Part shown: piece after piece, positions 8,034-17,755 of the stretch | How the letters are laid out: each line of letters begins with the position of its first letter | Position numbering within the stretch: position 1 is the stretch's first letter | Source: Sediminibacterium sp. C3 | Lineage (GTDB): Bacteria > Bacteroidota > Bacteroidia > Chitinophagales > Chitinophagaceae | Length of the DNA stretch: 64,000 nt | Assembly: GCF_000508085.1 (NCBI RefSeq) | Contig: NZ_KI669560.1 | Coordinates: 62,001 to 126,000, forward strand | Direction: 5' to 3' | Notes under the pieces: model-generated | The model's input: the letters and a program-made list of their open reading frames with translations, nothing else | What the model was told of the DNA's origin: nothing | Database searches by the model: none | Program-made: the position numbers and the translations under genes

Positions 8034-10463
8034 CTAATCCTTGTCTGCTTTTTGTATGGGCTTATAAAATGCGGCACGCTTTGGACCCGGGAATGGAACA
8101 TCATCTCCTTTTAATCCATGCCATAAAACCTTATTGAATTCAAGATCAGGCACATCGTCTTCCTTGGCAAGGCTGAATGCTTCAGAGCGGCGTTGCCATT
8201 CGTTTCTGGCCGTATTCCTTTCTTTCAAGTCTATACGGGGGAGTATAGAAGTAAAGGGAGTTAAATCCGGAGTGGATGTAAAAGAGCGCCACATGGGCGT
8301 AGCTGCTGCGTCATACTGACTCATGGGAGGAATTCCTAAAATCAACTCCATGGTTCTTAGCGCTGAAGAAGTACTGTACATGGTATGATCCACATATCCT
8401 CTTTTTACAAAACCACCTGCTAAAAATGCAATGCTTCTATGTGCATCTACATGGTCTGCTCCGTTCTGCGCATCGTCTTCAACAATAAAAATGGCTGTCT
8501 CTTTCCAGATCGGACTCTTGCTTAGGTGTTCTACAAAAAGGCCAACGGCATAATCATTATCGGCTACATGTGCATATGGAGTAGGTCTGCCTAGTTTTAA
8601 ACCTTCCGTATGATCATTGGAAAAACGGATTGAATTGAACTGAGGAACTTTATTGATGGCCAGTAAGGAATCAAAATCTCTTTTCCACTGAGCATAACGA
8701 GTGGTATCCATTACCGAATTATTATAGCCTGTAAAGTATTTACAGAAATTGCCTTCCAATACAGGAATATTCGCCTTGTAATTGTCAACAAATTCACCAT
8801 AACTCCTGAAACTAACACCGGCACGCTTTGCGTGATCCCAGAAAAACCCTCCTTTGTTATTGGCAACTTTTCTGTTCCCTTCCCCATCGTAACTTCCTCC
8901 TCTTCCACCATAACTGCTCACCCAGCTCTTTTCCAGAAAATCGGTTGCATATGCGCCCATTGTCCAGTTATGGCCATCCATACTCACTTCACCATCTACA
9001 TAAAAATTATCGAGCAATACAAAATTTCTGGCAAGTGCATGCTGATTGGGTGTAATGTTTTCACCAAAGAGGGTAAGTCTTGGATCACCGTTGCCTTCCT
9101 TCATATCACCCAACACCTGGTCGTAGGTTCTGTTTTCTTTAATTACATAGAATACATATTTGATAGGACTTTTATCTCCTACTTTTCTGGGGATGGGATT
9201 GCCGGCTTCTCCCTGTGCAAGTTTTTCTTTCACTTTGTTGTAGGGTGTATTCTGATAAACAACCTGCGAATACACACTCATTTGTTTTGCGCTAGGCATA
9301 TTGATGATACTCATGGTACCCATGAATAAACCACCGATGTACTCTACTTCTTTGGGCTTGTTAGGATCTCCTTCGTGGTGCAAAACAATTTGTTTATTGG
9401 CAAATGGATTAGGGCCATACACATTGGCTTTGGAAGAAAAGCCTTTCCCATTCGTAACAAAAATTTTATTGCCAACTACTTTCACATTGGTTGGATACCA
9501 GCCTACAGGTATAAAGCCTTTGCTCTTACTGGATACTGGAACAGATACATCATACACAGCCAGACAGTTGTTATCTGCGTTGGCTATGAATAAAGTTTTT
9601 TCATCAGCACTTAATGCCAGGCCATTGGTTGTAGAACCATTGGGTGCATCCGGATACAAAGCCACATTCAGCACTTCAACCACTTTCAAATCCTTTGTCT
9701 GAATAACAGAAACTGAATTGTCATTGGCATTGGCTACATACAATACGGTTCCTTTTTTATTTAAAACAATTTCATTGGGATTATCTCCTACTGGAACCGA
9801 GGCAGTAATTTTTCTTTCTGCAGTATTGAACTGATATACTTTATCGCAGCCCCAGCAACTAACATAGAGGAAACGATTGTCTGGAGATAAAACACAAGTG
9901 TAGGCTTCTCCTTCCAGTGCCTGTTTAAATAATATTTGCTTAGTAGCTAAATCAACAATGTAAAGTTGATTGTTCTCTCTGGTAACAATATACATCCATT
10001 GTTTAGCATGGTCAATGGCTATACCAGCCGGACTAATTTTATTGGGCCATTTTTTTCCCAGAACAATGGAATCAACCAGATTCAGTTTTTTATTCTCAAT
10101 GGAAAAAATTTCAATGCGGTTATTATGTCCGCCGGAAGCATACAGTTTTTTCTCGTCACTGCTGAAAGCCAATCCATACCAGCTTCTCTCAATAATTTTG
10201 GTATCCAGTATTTTCTCTGTAACAGGATCAATTAGTTGAATGCTCTGAGTTCCCTGTCCATTATTGGTAACTGCCATTAACTGCCGGGACTGGCTTACCG
10301 CCATATTCAAAGGGAGGTCTCCGAGAGCCAAACTTCTACCAACAGGCGTTAAACCCCATCCATTGGGCAACGTAACTTTTTTTGCCAACAATTGTGGAAC
10401 AGTCTGTGCAATAGCGCACTGAAAGGAAAAAAGGGCCAGGCCAAAACAGAGTAATCTAAACAT
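8034..10463 (-). CDS. Secreted YncE-type beta-propeller / phosphoesterase fusion
   Basis: This 809-residue protein starts with a signal peptide. An N-terminal seven-bladed YncE-like propeller (about 40-370) shows repeated 'SPDNRFLYVS' and 'LYVANANDNSVSVI' blades. An alkaline-phosphatase-fold phosphoesterase domain (about 430-800) follows, with 'IKENRTYDQVLGDM', 'DGEVSMDGHNW' and 'IFIVEDDAQNGADHVDAHR', which supply metal-binding Asp and His residues. Bifunctional proteins of this layout are common in Bacteroidota and are taken to be periplasmic or surface phosphodiesterases. The substrate is not known. It may head a two-gene unit with the flavin reductase-like gene. Confidence 0.88.
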   Translation of the reverse strand: MFRLLCFGLALFSFQCAIAQTVPQLLAKKVTLPNGWGLTPVGRSLALGDLPLNMAVSQSRQLMAVTNNGQGTQSIQLIDPVTEKILDTKIIERSWYGLAFSSDEKKLYASGGHNNRIEIFSIENKKLNLVDSIVLGKKWPNKISPAGIAIDHAKQWMYIVTRENNQLYIVDLATKQILFKQALEGEAYTCVLSPDNRFLYVSCWGCDKVYQFNTAERKITASVPVGDNPNEIVLNKKGTVLYVANANDNSVSVIQTKDLKVVEVLNVALYPDAPNGSTTNGLALSADEKTLFIANADNNCLAVYDVSVPVSSKSKGFIPVGWYPTNVKVVGNKIFVTNGKGFSSKANVYGPNPFANKQIVLHHEGDPNKPKEVEYIGGLFMGTMSIINMPSAKQMSVYSQVVYQNTPYNKVKEKLAQGEAGNPIPRKVGDKSPIKYVFYVIKENRTYDQVLGDMKEGNGDPRLTLFGENITPNQHALARNFVLLDNFYVDGEVSMDGHNWTMGAYATDFLEKSWVSSYGGRGGSYDGEGNRKVANNKGGFFWDHAKRAGVSFRSYGEFVDNYKANIPVLEGNFCKYFTGYNNSVMDTTRYAQWKRDFDSLLAINKVPQFNSIRFSNDHTEGLKLGRPTPYAHVADNDYAVGLFVEHLSKSPIWKETAIFIVEDDAQNGADHVDAHRSIAFLAGGFVKRGYVDHTMYSTSSALRTMELILGIPPMSQYDAAATPMWRSFTSTPDLTPFTSILPRIDLKERNTARNEWQRRSEAFSLAKEDDVPDLEFNKVLWHGLKGDDVPFPGPKRAAFYKPIQKADKD

Positions 10464-10538
10464 GGTGCAATCTTTAGTGGCTAAAGGTACACTTCTGTAT
10501 AAAAGAAAAACCGGCTTATCAATTATTTAATACACAAA

Positions 10539-11123
10539 CTACTGCTTGGCAAACTCATAACTTCTGACAGGCTTAAAAGTCAGCATTCCCCTGTCGCCAG
10601 TAACCACTCTGTATTGAATTTGGCGATACATTCCTGTCCTTGCAGCGCCAACCGAGTCTGCTGTGAAAACAGGGAATCTTCTCATTAGTGTTCCTTCCAT
10701 TAACATGAAAGTATCAAAACCCTTATACCCGGTTCTTAATTTAGGATCGTCTACAATATCAGGAAATCCAATGCCGGCAAATGTTTCATTTTTTACAGAG
10801 GATACGCCAAACACAGTTCCTTTGTCATCATTTCCATTCAGGTATACATAGATAACCATATCTGGAAACAGATCTCCGTTTAAATCATCTACTTCGGCCT
10901 TCCGGATTCTGCCTTTTACCTCAAAGCTTACGTCCCTGGCCCCACTGCTGAAACCGATGGGGCTAACCGTAACATAGTTTTTATCGTCGTTCTTATTGTT
11001 ACATACCAGCTTGAAACCAACGTTACCCAATTTCATAATGGTATCAATTTTCCGATGCTGCGCATGCAGATTGGTAAGCGCTAAGAACACCATTAGTAAA
11101 CCAAAGCTCAATTTTTTCATCAT
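10539..11123 (-). CDS. Secreted protein resembling the PliI-type lysozyme inhibitor domain
   Basis: The 194-residue product has a clear signal peptide ('LLMVFLALTNLHAQ'). The mature part contains 'VDDLNGDLFPDMVIYVY' and later 'GYKGFDTFMLMEGTLMRRFP'. From memory, this pattern matches the core of periplasmic I-type lysozyme inhibitors: an acidic DLNGD loop, then 'GYxGxDxFxxxxxxLxRxFP', then a final strand 'RQIQYRVV'. If so, the protein would protect the wall from lysozyme-like enzymes. The match is by eye and the usual spacing differs a little, so a generic FG-GAP-like calcium-loop protein is the alternative. icmF lies upstream on the same strand, with its stop 8 nt before this start region. 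Confidence 0.5.
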   Translation of the reverse strand: MMKKLSFGLLMVFLALTNLHAQHRKIDTIMKLGNVGFKLVCNNKNDDKNYVTVSPIGFSSGARDVSFEVKGRIRKAEVDDLNGDLFPDMVIYVYLNGNDDKGTVFGVSSVKNETFAGIGFPDIVDDPKLRTGYKGFDTFMLMEGTLMRRFPVFTADSVGAARTGMYRQIQYRVVTGDRGMLTFKPVRSYEFAKQ

Positions 11124-11131
11124 GATTCAAT

Positions 11132-14100
11132 TTACATATTTCTGCGATATTGACCACCAACCTGGTATAAGGCATTGGTAATTTCTCCCAGAGAACAGTA
11201 CTTCACCGTTTCCATCAACTCCTCAAATAAATTGCCATTATTAATAGCAACCTGCTGTAATTGTAAAAGGGCAGCCTTGCTTTTTCCTTCATTACGATGC
11301 TTGAATGCTTTCAGGTTTTGAATCTGCTGCTCTTTTTCTTCGGTAGTACTTCTAATCACTTCTCCAGGCAGAACCGTAGGACTTCCTTTTTTATTCAGGA
11401 AGGTATTCACACCAATCAACGGCAATTCACCCGTGTGTTTTTTGGTTTCATAGTAAAGGCTTTCTTCCTGAATCTTATTTCGCTGGTACATTCTTTCCAT
11501 GGCACCCAATACACCCCCTCTTTCAGAAATTCTTTCAAATTCAATCAGTACCGCTTCCTCCACCAGATCAGTTAACTCTTCAATAGCAAAACTTCCCTGA
11601 ATAAAGTTTTCTGTATTAGCAGTGCCCAACTCACGATTAATAATCAACTGTATGGCCATTGCTCTTCTTACACTCTCTTCTGTAGGAGTAGTAATGGCTT
11701 CGTCGTAGGCATTGGTGTGCAAACTATTGCAGTTATCATAAATGGCATACAATGCCTGCAGGGTGGTTCTGATATCATTGAAATCAATCTCCTGTGCATG
11801 CAGGCTTCTACCGCTGGTTTGAATATGGTATTTCAGCTTTTGCGAACGATCATTCCCCTTGTACTTCTGTTTCATGGCTTTGGCCCAGATTCTTCTGGCA
11901 ACTCTTCCAATTACACTGTATTCCGGATCCATACCATTACTGAAGAAGAAAGAAAGATTGGGTGCAAAATCATCAATATGCATGCCGCGGCTCAGATAAT
12001 ACTCTACAAACGTGAAACCGTTGGCCAAAGTAAATGCCAGCTGAGTAATTGGATTAGCCCCTGCTTCTGCAATATGATAACCACTGATACTAACACTGTA
12101 AAAATTCCGAACCTTCTGATCAATAAAATAAGCCTGAACATCACCCATTAGTTTAAGGGCAAACTCGGTAGAAAAAATACAGGTATTCTGGGCCTGATCT
12201 TCTTTTAAAATATCAGCCTGTACCGTTCCTCTTACTTGTGAAAGCGCTTCCGCTCTTAGTTTTGCATAAATATCTGCAGGCAATACTTCATCCCCGCTCA
12301 CACCCAAAAGTCCAATGCCCAATCCATTGTTTCCTTCCGGCAAACGCTCTGGCAAGGATGGATTATAATAAACCGGTCTTGGCATTTTATTAAACTTGGC
12401 TGCAATGATGGCATTAACTTCTTCCCACTTGTTATTGGCAGTAATCCATTTTTCACACAACTGATCAATAGCCGCATTCATAAAGAAAGCCAATATAATC
12501 GGAGCAGGTCCATTTATGGTCATACTCACCGATGTTTTGGGATCACAAAGGTCAAAACCACTGTATAGTTTTTTTGCATCATCCACAGTTGCAATGCTCA
12601 CCCCGCTATTTCCCACTTTTCCATAAATGTCTGGCCTTAAATCCGGATCTTCTCCATAAAGGGTAACACTATCAAAAGCAGTTGACAAACGGATAGCAGG
12701 CTGCCCCAATGAAACATAGTGAAAACGTTTATTGGTTCTTTCTGGTCCACCTTCACCGGCAAACATTCGGGTAGGATCTTCTCCCTGCCTTTTTAATTCA
12801 AAAACACCAGCTGTGTAAGGAAATTCACCCGGAATATTTTCCTGTAACTGCCATCTTAAAATATCTCCCCAGTCTTTGTATCTGGGCAATATTACTTTAG
12901 GAATCCGGGTACCACTTAATGATTGGGTGGTTAAAGACTGGCGGATGGTTTTATCTCTTACTGTATATTCAAAATAATCAGCCTGGTATTTTTTTACCAA
13001 TGCAGGCCATTTTTCAATTAATTGTTTACAATCCGGATGTAAAGACTGCGCAAAGCTATTGGCAATATGTTGCAGCTCAACAGTTGAGTTTGCATTGGCA
13101 GGTAATGATTGAATGGTACCATGTACCTGATACCATTTAGAAGCAATTACACATTGCTCATTGGCCCATTCATTATAGCTGCGGTTGGCATCTGCAATTT
13201 CAGCAAGGTATCTTACGCGCTTTGCAGGAATAATTTGTGCTCTGGTAGTGGTTTCCGTTAAGCCGGTATGAATTGCTGACTCAGTGGAAAAATATACCCC
13301 GCATTTATCCTGAATAGCCTGCATGATTTTTCCAAAAAGCTGATTAATACCGGTGTCATTAAACTGAGCTGCAATGGTTCCTACTACCGGAAGATCTTCA
13401 TCGGCAGCCGACCATAATTCATGATTGCGCTTGTATTGTTTTCTAACATCATGCAATGCATCCAGTGCACCTGCTTTATCAAACTTGTTGATACAGATAA
13501 TATCTGCATAGTCAAGCATGTTAATTTTTTCCAACTGAGATGCAGCCCCATATTCCGGAGTCATCACATACAAACTAACATCGCAGAATTCCAGAATAGA
13601 AGCATCGCTCTGTCCTACACCGGCAGACTCCAGAATTACCATATCAAAGCCTGCGGTTTTACAGATATTAATGGCTTCCTGAACATGAGCACTAAGTGCA
13701 GTATTGTCATCACGGGTAGCCAGGCTTCGCATATAAGCGCGATTGTGTGCAATGGCATTCATGCGGATTCTGTCACCCAACAAAGCCCCACCGGTTTTTT
13801 TCTTGGAAGGATCTACAGAAACAACAGCAATGGTTTTATCTGTATAATTGTTCAGGTATCTTCTTACAATTTCATCAGTAACCGAGCTCTTTCCTGCACC
13901 ACCGGTTCCGGTAATACCCAATACAGGAACAGAACCTGAATCAAGTGCCATTTCAGCATCGTCAACAGTGCCCAGATTTTCTGCAATGGTAATTTTACGT
14001 GCAATATTTCTAATATCTTTTGCTTCTCCCAGATTCATGGGACTACCGATATCAGCAGGCTGATCCAATGCAAAGTCACATTGTTTCAAAACATCTTCAA

Positions 14101-14494
14101 TCATCCCTTCCAGTCCCATTTTTCTCCCATCATCCGGGCTGTAGATACGAGTAATTCCATATTGATGCAATTCTCTTATTTCCTCTGGCAGAATAGTTCC
14201 ACCCCCACCACCAAATATTTTGATATGACCACAGCCGTTTTGATCGAGCAAATCTTTCATGTATTTAAAAAACTCCACATGTCCTCCCTGGTAACTGGTA
14301 ATGGCAATCCCCTGCACATCTTCCTCAATGGCACATTCCACAATTTCTGCCACACTTCTATTATGCCCGAGATGAATAATTTCTGCCCCTTTCGATTGCA
14401 GAATTCTACGCATGATATTAATTGCAGCATCATGCCCATCAAACAAACTTGCAGCAGTAACAATCCTAACTTTATTCTGTAAAGCAAAAGCCAT
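11132..14494 (-). CDS. icmF: Fused isobutyryl-CoA mutase IcmF (B12-dependent, with G-protein chaperone)
   Basis: This 1120-residue protein is a three-part fusion. An N-terminal cobalamin-binding domain (1-140) holds '[12 protein letters not shown]', where His21 should be the lower cobalt ligand. A MeaI-type G-protein domain (about 180-450) has the P-loop 'GTGGAGKSS' near 196-204. A C-terminal mutase TIM barrel (about 520-1120) contains '[17 protein letters not shown]' and '[19 protein letters not shown]'. IcmF interconverts isobutyryl-CoA and n-butyryl-CoA, and related forms act on isovaleryl/pivalyl-CoA. The built-in GTPase guards cofactor loading. The ATG at 14494 is preferred to an in-frame TTG eight codons upstream. 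Methylmalonyl-CoA mutase is excluded by the fused architecture. It is transcribed divergently from the epimerase gene. Confidence 0.92.
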   Translation of the reverse strand: MAFALQNKVRIVTAASLFDGHDAAINIMRRILQSKGAEIIHLGHNRSVAEIVECAIEEDVQGIAITSYQGGHVEFFKYMKDLLDQNGCGHIKIFGGGGGTILPEEIRELHQYGITRIYSPDDGRKMGLEGMIEDVLKQCDFALDQPADIGSPMNLGEAKDIRNIARKITIAENLGTVDDAEMALDSGSVPVLGITGTGGAGKSSVTDEIVRRYLNNYTDKTIAVVSVDPSKKKTGGALLGDRIRMNAIAHNRAYMRSLATRDDNTALSAHVQEAINICKTAGFDMVILESAGVGQSDASILEFCDVSLYVMTPEYGAASQLEKINMLDYADIICINKFDKAGALDALHDVRKQYKRNHELWSAADEDLPVVGTIAAQFNDTGINQLFGKIMQAIQDKCGVYFSTESAIHTGLTETTTRAQIIPAKRVRYLAEIADANRSYNEWANEQCVIASKWYQVHGTIQSLPANANSTVELQHIANSFAQSLHPDCKQLIEKWPALVKKYQADYFEYTVRDKTIRQSLTTQSLSGTRIPKVILPRYKDWGDILRWQLQENIPGEFPYTAGVFELKRQGEDPTRMFAGEGGPERTNKRFHYVSLGQPAIRLSTAFDSVTLYGEDPDLRPDIYGKVGNSGVSIATVDDAKKLYSGFDLCDPKTSVSMTINGPAPIILAFFMNAAIDQLCEKWITANNKWEEVNAIIAAKFNKMPRPVYYNPSLPERLPEGNNGLGIGLLGVSGDEVLPADIYAKLRAEALSQVRGTVQADILKEDQAQNTCIFSTEFALKLMGDVQAYFIDQKVRNFYSVSISGYHIAEAGANPITQLAFTLANGFTFVEYYLSRGMHIDDFAPNLSFFFSNGMDPEYSVIGRVARRIWAKAMKQKYKGNDRSQKLKYHIQTSGRSLHAQEIDFNDIRTTLQALYAIYDNCNSLHTNAYDEAITTPTEESVRRAMAIQLIINRELGTANTENFIQGSFAIEELTDLVEEAVLIEFERISERGGVLGAMERMYQRNKIQEESLYYETKKHTGELPLIGVNTFLNKKGSPTVLPGEVIRSTTEEKEQQIQNLKAFKHRNEGKSKAALLQLQQVAINNGNLFEELMETVKYCSLGEITNALYQVGGQYRRNM

Positions 14495-14612
14495 AGCTAT
14501 TCTTTTAAATTGGCGCAAAAATACTGCAATAATACAAGGGGTGAACAGTTGTTAGTTTTTTTATTGTAAGAAAAAGGGTCAATTTGGATTATCTTAACAG
14601 CAAAGAAAAAAT

Positions 14613-15548
14613 ATGCGTTTTTCAGCCACCGTTTCAGACCATTTATCCGAACCAATCATTCACCTAACCGACAGCCATACCCAATGCAGGGCAGAAATCT
14701 ATGCTTTTGGAAGTATTCTTAACCATTTCAGCATCCTGTTAAATGGAAATTTGGTTAATTGTATAGATGGATTTGAATCGCCGCAACAGGCAGGCCGCGA
14801 AATTACTTCGGCATTTAAAAGCGCTAAAATCAGCCCCTTTGTTTGCCGGTTGCACAAAGGAACTTATACATTCAATCAGGACAGCTACACCATTCAGAAA
14901 AACTATCTGAATGAACATGCCCTCCATGGTTTATTGTATGATGCCTCATTTGCCATTGACAAAATACAAGCCACAGAAACGGAAGCAGAGGTAACACTCA
15001 GCTATCAATATGCAGGAACAGATGCGGGCTATCCGTTTCCTTTTCAAATGCAAATCACCTGGACCCTTAGTGAAAATCATCAGTTAAGCGTTACCACTCA
15101 GGTACGACATCAGAATGAATTTGCTATACCCTATGCCGATGGATGGCATCCTTACTTTACGCTGGGTGGGAAAGTAGATGAATACCAACTTCAATTTGAT
15201 GCTGACATACAGCTGGAATTCGACGAAACCCTTATCCCAACCGGGAATCAGCTTAGCGACAAACGGTTTGAGACACCCGCTTTACTGAAAGGTATTTTCC
15301 TGGACAATTCTTTTGTATTAAAAGAAAACGGAACCTGCACACTGAGTTACGGGGCATTGAAATTAACAGTAAGGCCTGATCCCTCTTACCCCATATTACA
15401 AGTGTATACTCCACCGCATAGAAACAGCATAGCCATTGAAAATTTATCGGGCGCTCCGGATAACTTCAATAACAAAATAGGCTTATTGCAATTAGTACCA
15501 AACGAGTGGTATGCATTTACGACACGTTATCAGCTAACTGGTTTATAA
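14613..15548 (+). CDS. Aldose 1-epimerase family protein
   Basis: The 311-residue protein has the galactose mutarotase beta-sandwich pattern. Early 'AEIYAFGSILNHFSI' corresponds to the family's N-terminal strands. 'LHGLLYDASF' carries the first active-site His, 'YADGWHPYFTLGG' the second His, and 'LQVYTPPHRNSIAIENLSGAPD' includes the catalytic Glu. Members interconvert alpha and beta anomers of hexoses; this divergent branch may act on hexose 6-phosphates or other sugars. The stop overlaps the end of the convergent ridA by 6 nt. No signal peptide is present, so it is cytoplasmic. Confidence 0.88.
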   Translation: MRFSATVSDHLSEPIIHLTDSHTQCRAEIYAFGSILNHFSILLNGNLVNCIDGFESPQQAGREITSAFKSAKISPFVCRLHKGTYTFNQDSYTIQKNYLNEHALHGLLYDASFAIDKIQATETEAEVTLSYQYAGTDAGYPFPFQMQITWTLSENHQLSVTTQVRHQNEFAIPYADGWHPYFTLGGKVDEYQLQFDADIQLEFDETLIPTGNQLSDKRFETPALLKGIFLDNSFVLKENGTCTLSYGALKLTVRPDPSYPILQVYTPPHRNSIAIENLSGAPDNFNNKIGLLQLVPNEWYAFTTRYQLTGL

Positions 15549-15929
15549 GTCAACAACGGCAGTCATGGAAATTTCTACATTCACTCCCCTGGGCAACCCT
15601 TTCACAGCAACGGTTTCCCTGGCAGGATAATCGCCTGTAAAATAAGAACCATATACCTCATTCACTTCCGCAAACAAAGACATATCACTTAAGAAGATGG
15701 TTGTTTTAACTACATGCTCAAAAGAAAGTCTGGCTTCTTTTAAAACCGCTTCAATATTTTTCATCACCTGATGCGTTTCTGCAGCAAGGCTATCCTGCAC
15801 CAGTTCACCTGTTGCCGGATTAAACGCAACTTGTCCACTTAAAAAAACAAATCCATTGGCTTTAATGGCTTGATTATAGGGTCCGATTGGAGCAGGAGCC
15901 TGACTGGTTTTAATCACTTGCTTTGGCAT
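15543..15929 (-). CDS. ridA: RidA-family reactive intermediate/imine deaminase
   Basis: The 128-residue product matches the RidA/YjgF family over its whole length: 'SQAPAPIGPYNQAIKANGFVFLSGQ' is the N-terminal signature (split here by variation), 'VVKTTIFLSDMSLFAEVNEVYGSYF' follows, and 'PARETVAVKGLPRGVNVEISMTAV' contains the conserved Arg near residue 106. RidA hydrolyses the reactive enamine/imine products of PLP enzymes such as threonine dehydratase. The ATG at 15929 is chosen over an upstream in-frame TTG. The gene overlaps the epimerase gene tail to tail. Confidence 0.93.
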   Translation of the reverse strand: MPKQVIKTSQAPAPIGPYNQAIKANGFVFLSGQVAFNPATGELVQDSLAAETHQVMKNIEAVLKEARLSFEHVVKTTIFLSDMSLFAEVNEVYGSYFTGDYPARETVAVKGLPRGVNVEISMTAVVDL

Positions 15930-16003
15930 ATAAATCTTTTGAAAGGGCAAATTGGTGTTTTTTAATCAACCTGCCAACCTAAATTTGCTAACCAATTGAG
16001 CGT

Positions 16004-16609
16004 ATGCATATTTTAATTCATGGAACACCGGAACAGGTTGCTGTTTTAGCAAAAAAAATAGATACATCTATTCACCAGGTCTCTGAATTTAAAGGAGATG
16101 AAACAGCCATTCCTGAAGCCGACTTGTATATAGATGCCCTTTTTGAAGACAAGGAACCTGTTTTTAAAAATATTCAACACAAGCCAGTGCTGGTAAATGC
16201 GGTTGTTACCCCTTCAGCAGAGTTGGCAAACAATACAATCCGATTCAATGGATGGGGTGGGTTTATACAACAGGAAAAAATGGAAATTGCGGGGAATGAA
16301 AACAGTGCTCAACAGGTTGCCAGACTACTGTCTGATGTCGGTATAGATACCGTTGTTTCTGCTGATACTTGTGGCATGATAGGCCCCAGAGTAGTGGCAA
16401 TGATTATCAATGAAGCGTATTTTGCCCTTGCAGAAAATATCAGTACCAGAGAAGAAATAGACATAGCCATGAAATCGGGAACCAACTATCCTTATGGTCC
16501 ATTTGAATGGAGCGAAATTATTGGCATAGAAAAAATAAAGGACTTACTTTATCGCTTAAGAACAGAAAATACGCGTTACGAAATTGCTCCTGCGTTAATT
16601 AAAAACTAA
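16004..16609 (+). CDS. Shortened 3-hydroxyacyl-CoA dehydrogenase-like protein
   Basis: The 201-residue protein matches the C-terminal helical domain of 3-hydroxyacyl-CoA dehydrogenases over about residues 120-195: 'MIGPRVVAMIINEAYFALAE' followed by 'IDIAMKSGTNYPYGPFEWSE'. The first 100 residues form only a half-size Rossmann-like region. They lack a clear GxGxxG nucleotide loop ('LIHGTPEQVAVL' instead) and the usual catalytic Ser/His-Glu segment. It may bind an acyl-CoA without full dehydrogenase activity. The gene starts 3 nt before tsaB and probably shares its transcript. Whether it works as an enzyme is uncertain. Confidence 0.75.
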   Translation: MHILIHGTPEQVAVLAKKIDTSIHQVSEFKGDETAIPEADLYIDALFEDKEPVFKNIQHKPVLVNAVVTPSAELANNTIRFNGWGGFIQQEKMEIAGNENSAQQVARLLSDVGIDTVVSADTCGMIGPRVVAMIINEAYFALAENISTREEIDIAMKSGTNYPYGPFEWSEIIGIEKIKDLLYRLRTENTRYEIAPALIKN

Positions 16610-16612
16610 ATC

Positions 16613-17320
16613 ATGGCACTACTGCTACATATTGATACAGCCACCACGTATGCAGGAGTATGCATTAGCGAAAACGGAAAAATACTGGCTGCGCGTTCTC
16701 ATGCTGCACAGAAAGACCATGCCAGTTTTTTACAGCCGGCAATTGAAGCAATATTGACAGAATCCGGATATAATCTAAACCATATAGAGGCTGTGGCAGT
16801 AACAGGTGGTCCGGGAAGTTATACAGGAATCAGAGTAGGACTGGCATCTGCAAAAGGCATTTGTTTTGCACTGAATAAACCTTTGATTATCATCAATACG
16901 CTGGCAGTAATTGCGAATGCAGCTAAAGAACAAATGGCTTCTTCGGAAACACCCGAAGATTGTATTTTTTATCCCATGATTGATGCCAGAAGAATGGAAG
17001 TTTTTGCTGCAAAGTATAGCCCGGAGCTATTGGCCCTCACTGAACCCAGCCCGATTATCCTGGAACAGGCGTTTTTAGACGAAATAAATTGTCATTCTAA
17101 AGTAATATTTTGCGGAGACGGAGCTTCCAAACTCCAATCGTTTATCCTACCAAAAAACTATACTATTTCAGATTCACAACACACTGTAAACCATATGGTT
17201 GCGATTGCGGAGAAGGAATTTATGGCTAAAAATTTTGCCAATTTGGCCTATTCTGAACCCATTTATGTTAAAGATTTTTACCAGCCGGTAAAAATAAACT
17301 TCAACACTACAGCAAACTAA
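16613..17320 (+). CDS. tsaB: tRNA threonylcarbamoyladenosine biosynthesis protein TsaB
   Basis: The 235-residue protein begins 'LLHIDTATTYAGVCI' and has the ASKHA-fold signature 'VAVTGGPGSYTGIRVGLASAKGICFAL' (residues about 62-88, here quoted in parts: 'GGPGSYTGIRVGLA'). TsaB forms a heterodimer with TsaD and, together with TsaE, makes the t6A modification of ANN-decoding tRNAs. It lacks TsaD's metal-binding HxxxH motif, as is normal for TsaB. It follows the dehydrogenase-like gene with a 3-nt gap and is followed by a promoter for the ArsR gene. Confidence 0.95.
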   Translation: MALLLHIDTATTYAGVCISENGKILAARSHAAQKDHASFLQPAIEAILTESGYNLNHIEAVAVTGGPGSYTGIRVGLASAKGICFALNKPLIIINTLAVIANAAKEQMASSETPEDCIFYPMIDARRMEVFAAKYSPELLALTEPSPIILEQAFLDEINCHSKVIFCGDGASKLQSFILPKNYTISDSQHTVNHMVAIAEKEFMAKNFANLAYSEPIYVKDFYQPVKINFNTTAN

Positions 17321-17355
17321 TCAGTACAACTACACTGTATAGTTTACAAATTGAC

Positions 17356-17363
17356 TAACTTTG
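17356..17363 (+). promoter_or_regulatory. Bacteroidota-type -7 box upstream of the ArsR gene
   Basis: TAACTTTG matches the TAnnTTTG consensus of the Bacteroidota primary sigma factor. It lies 34 nt before the ATG at 17397. No clear -33 TTTG box was found at the usual spacing, so it is a likely but unproven promoter. Confidence 0.5.
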
Positions 17364-17396
17364 TATTTGTGATTTACCCCCAATATTACTAATAAC

Positions 17397-17732
17397 ATGA
17401 ATCCAACCACTCAATCCATCCTATTGACAAATGGAGATGAGCCTGTGAAGATTGACTTCCTCCAGGCAAAGAAGGCATCATTGATCCTTCGCTCCATTAA
17501 TCACAAGCTACGACAGCAAATCATCAAATTGTTGGACGACCACAAAAAGATGACTGTTACCGAGCTTTATGTTAAACTCCGCCTAGAACAATCCGTTGCT
17601 TCCCAGCATTTAGCCATATTAAGAAGGGCAGGAATTGTGAGTACCACCCGAGAAGGGAAATTCATTTATTACTCCGTTAATTACACAAGACTGAACGACG
17701 TAGTGGCTTTTGTGAAAGCATTGGTAGATTAA
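17397..17732 (+). CDS. ArsR/SmtB-family winged-helix repressor
   Basis: The 111-residue protein has a winged helix-turn-helix of the ArsR type: 'LRSINHKLRQQIIKLLDDH', then the recognition helix region 'SVASQHLAILRRAGIVS' and the wing 'TTREGKFIYYSVN'. The CVC metal site of classical ArsR members is missing ('MTVTELYVKL' at that helix), so it may sense sulfur species or another cue instead of arsenic. It lies 23 nt before a persulfide-dioxygenase-like MBL/rhodanese gene. In other bacteria, ArsR-type sulfide or persulfide sensors sit next to such enzymes. Regulation of that gene is therefore inferred from context. Confidence 0.9.
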   Translation: MNPTTQSILLTNGDEPVKIDFLQAKKASLILRSINHKLRQQIIKLLDDHKKMTVTELYVKLRLEQSVASQHLAILRRAGIVSTTREGKFIYYSVNYTRLNDVVAFVKALVD

Positions 17733-17755
17733 TTACCTTTGCCGAAAATCACTGC

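Noticed and set aside
8832..9329. Long plus-strand frames opposite the phosphoesterase gene
   Set aside because: They lie antisense to a strongly coding gene with clear domains, and their products have no recognisable features.
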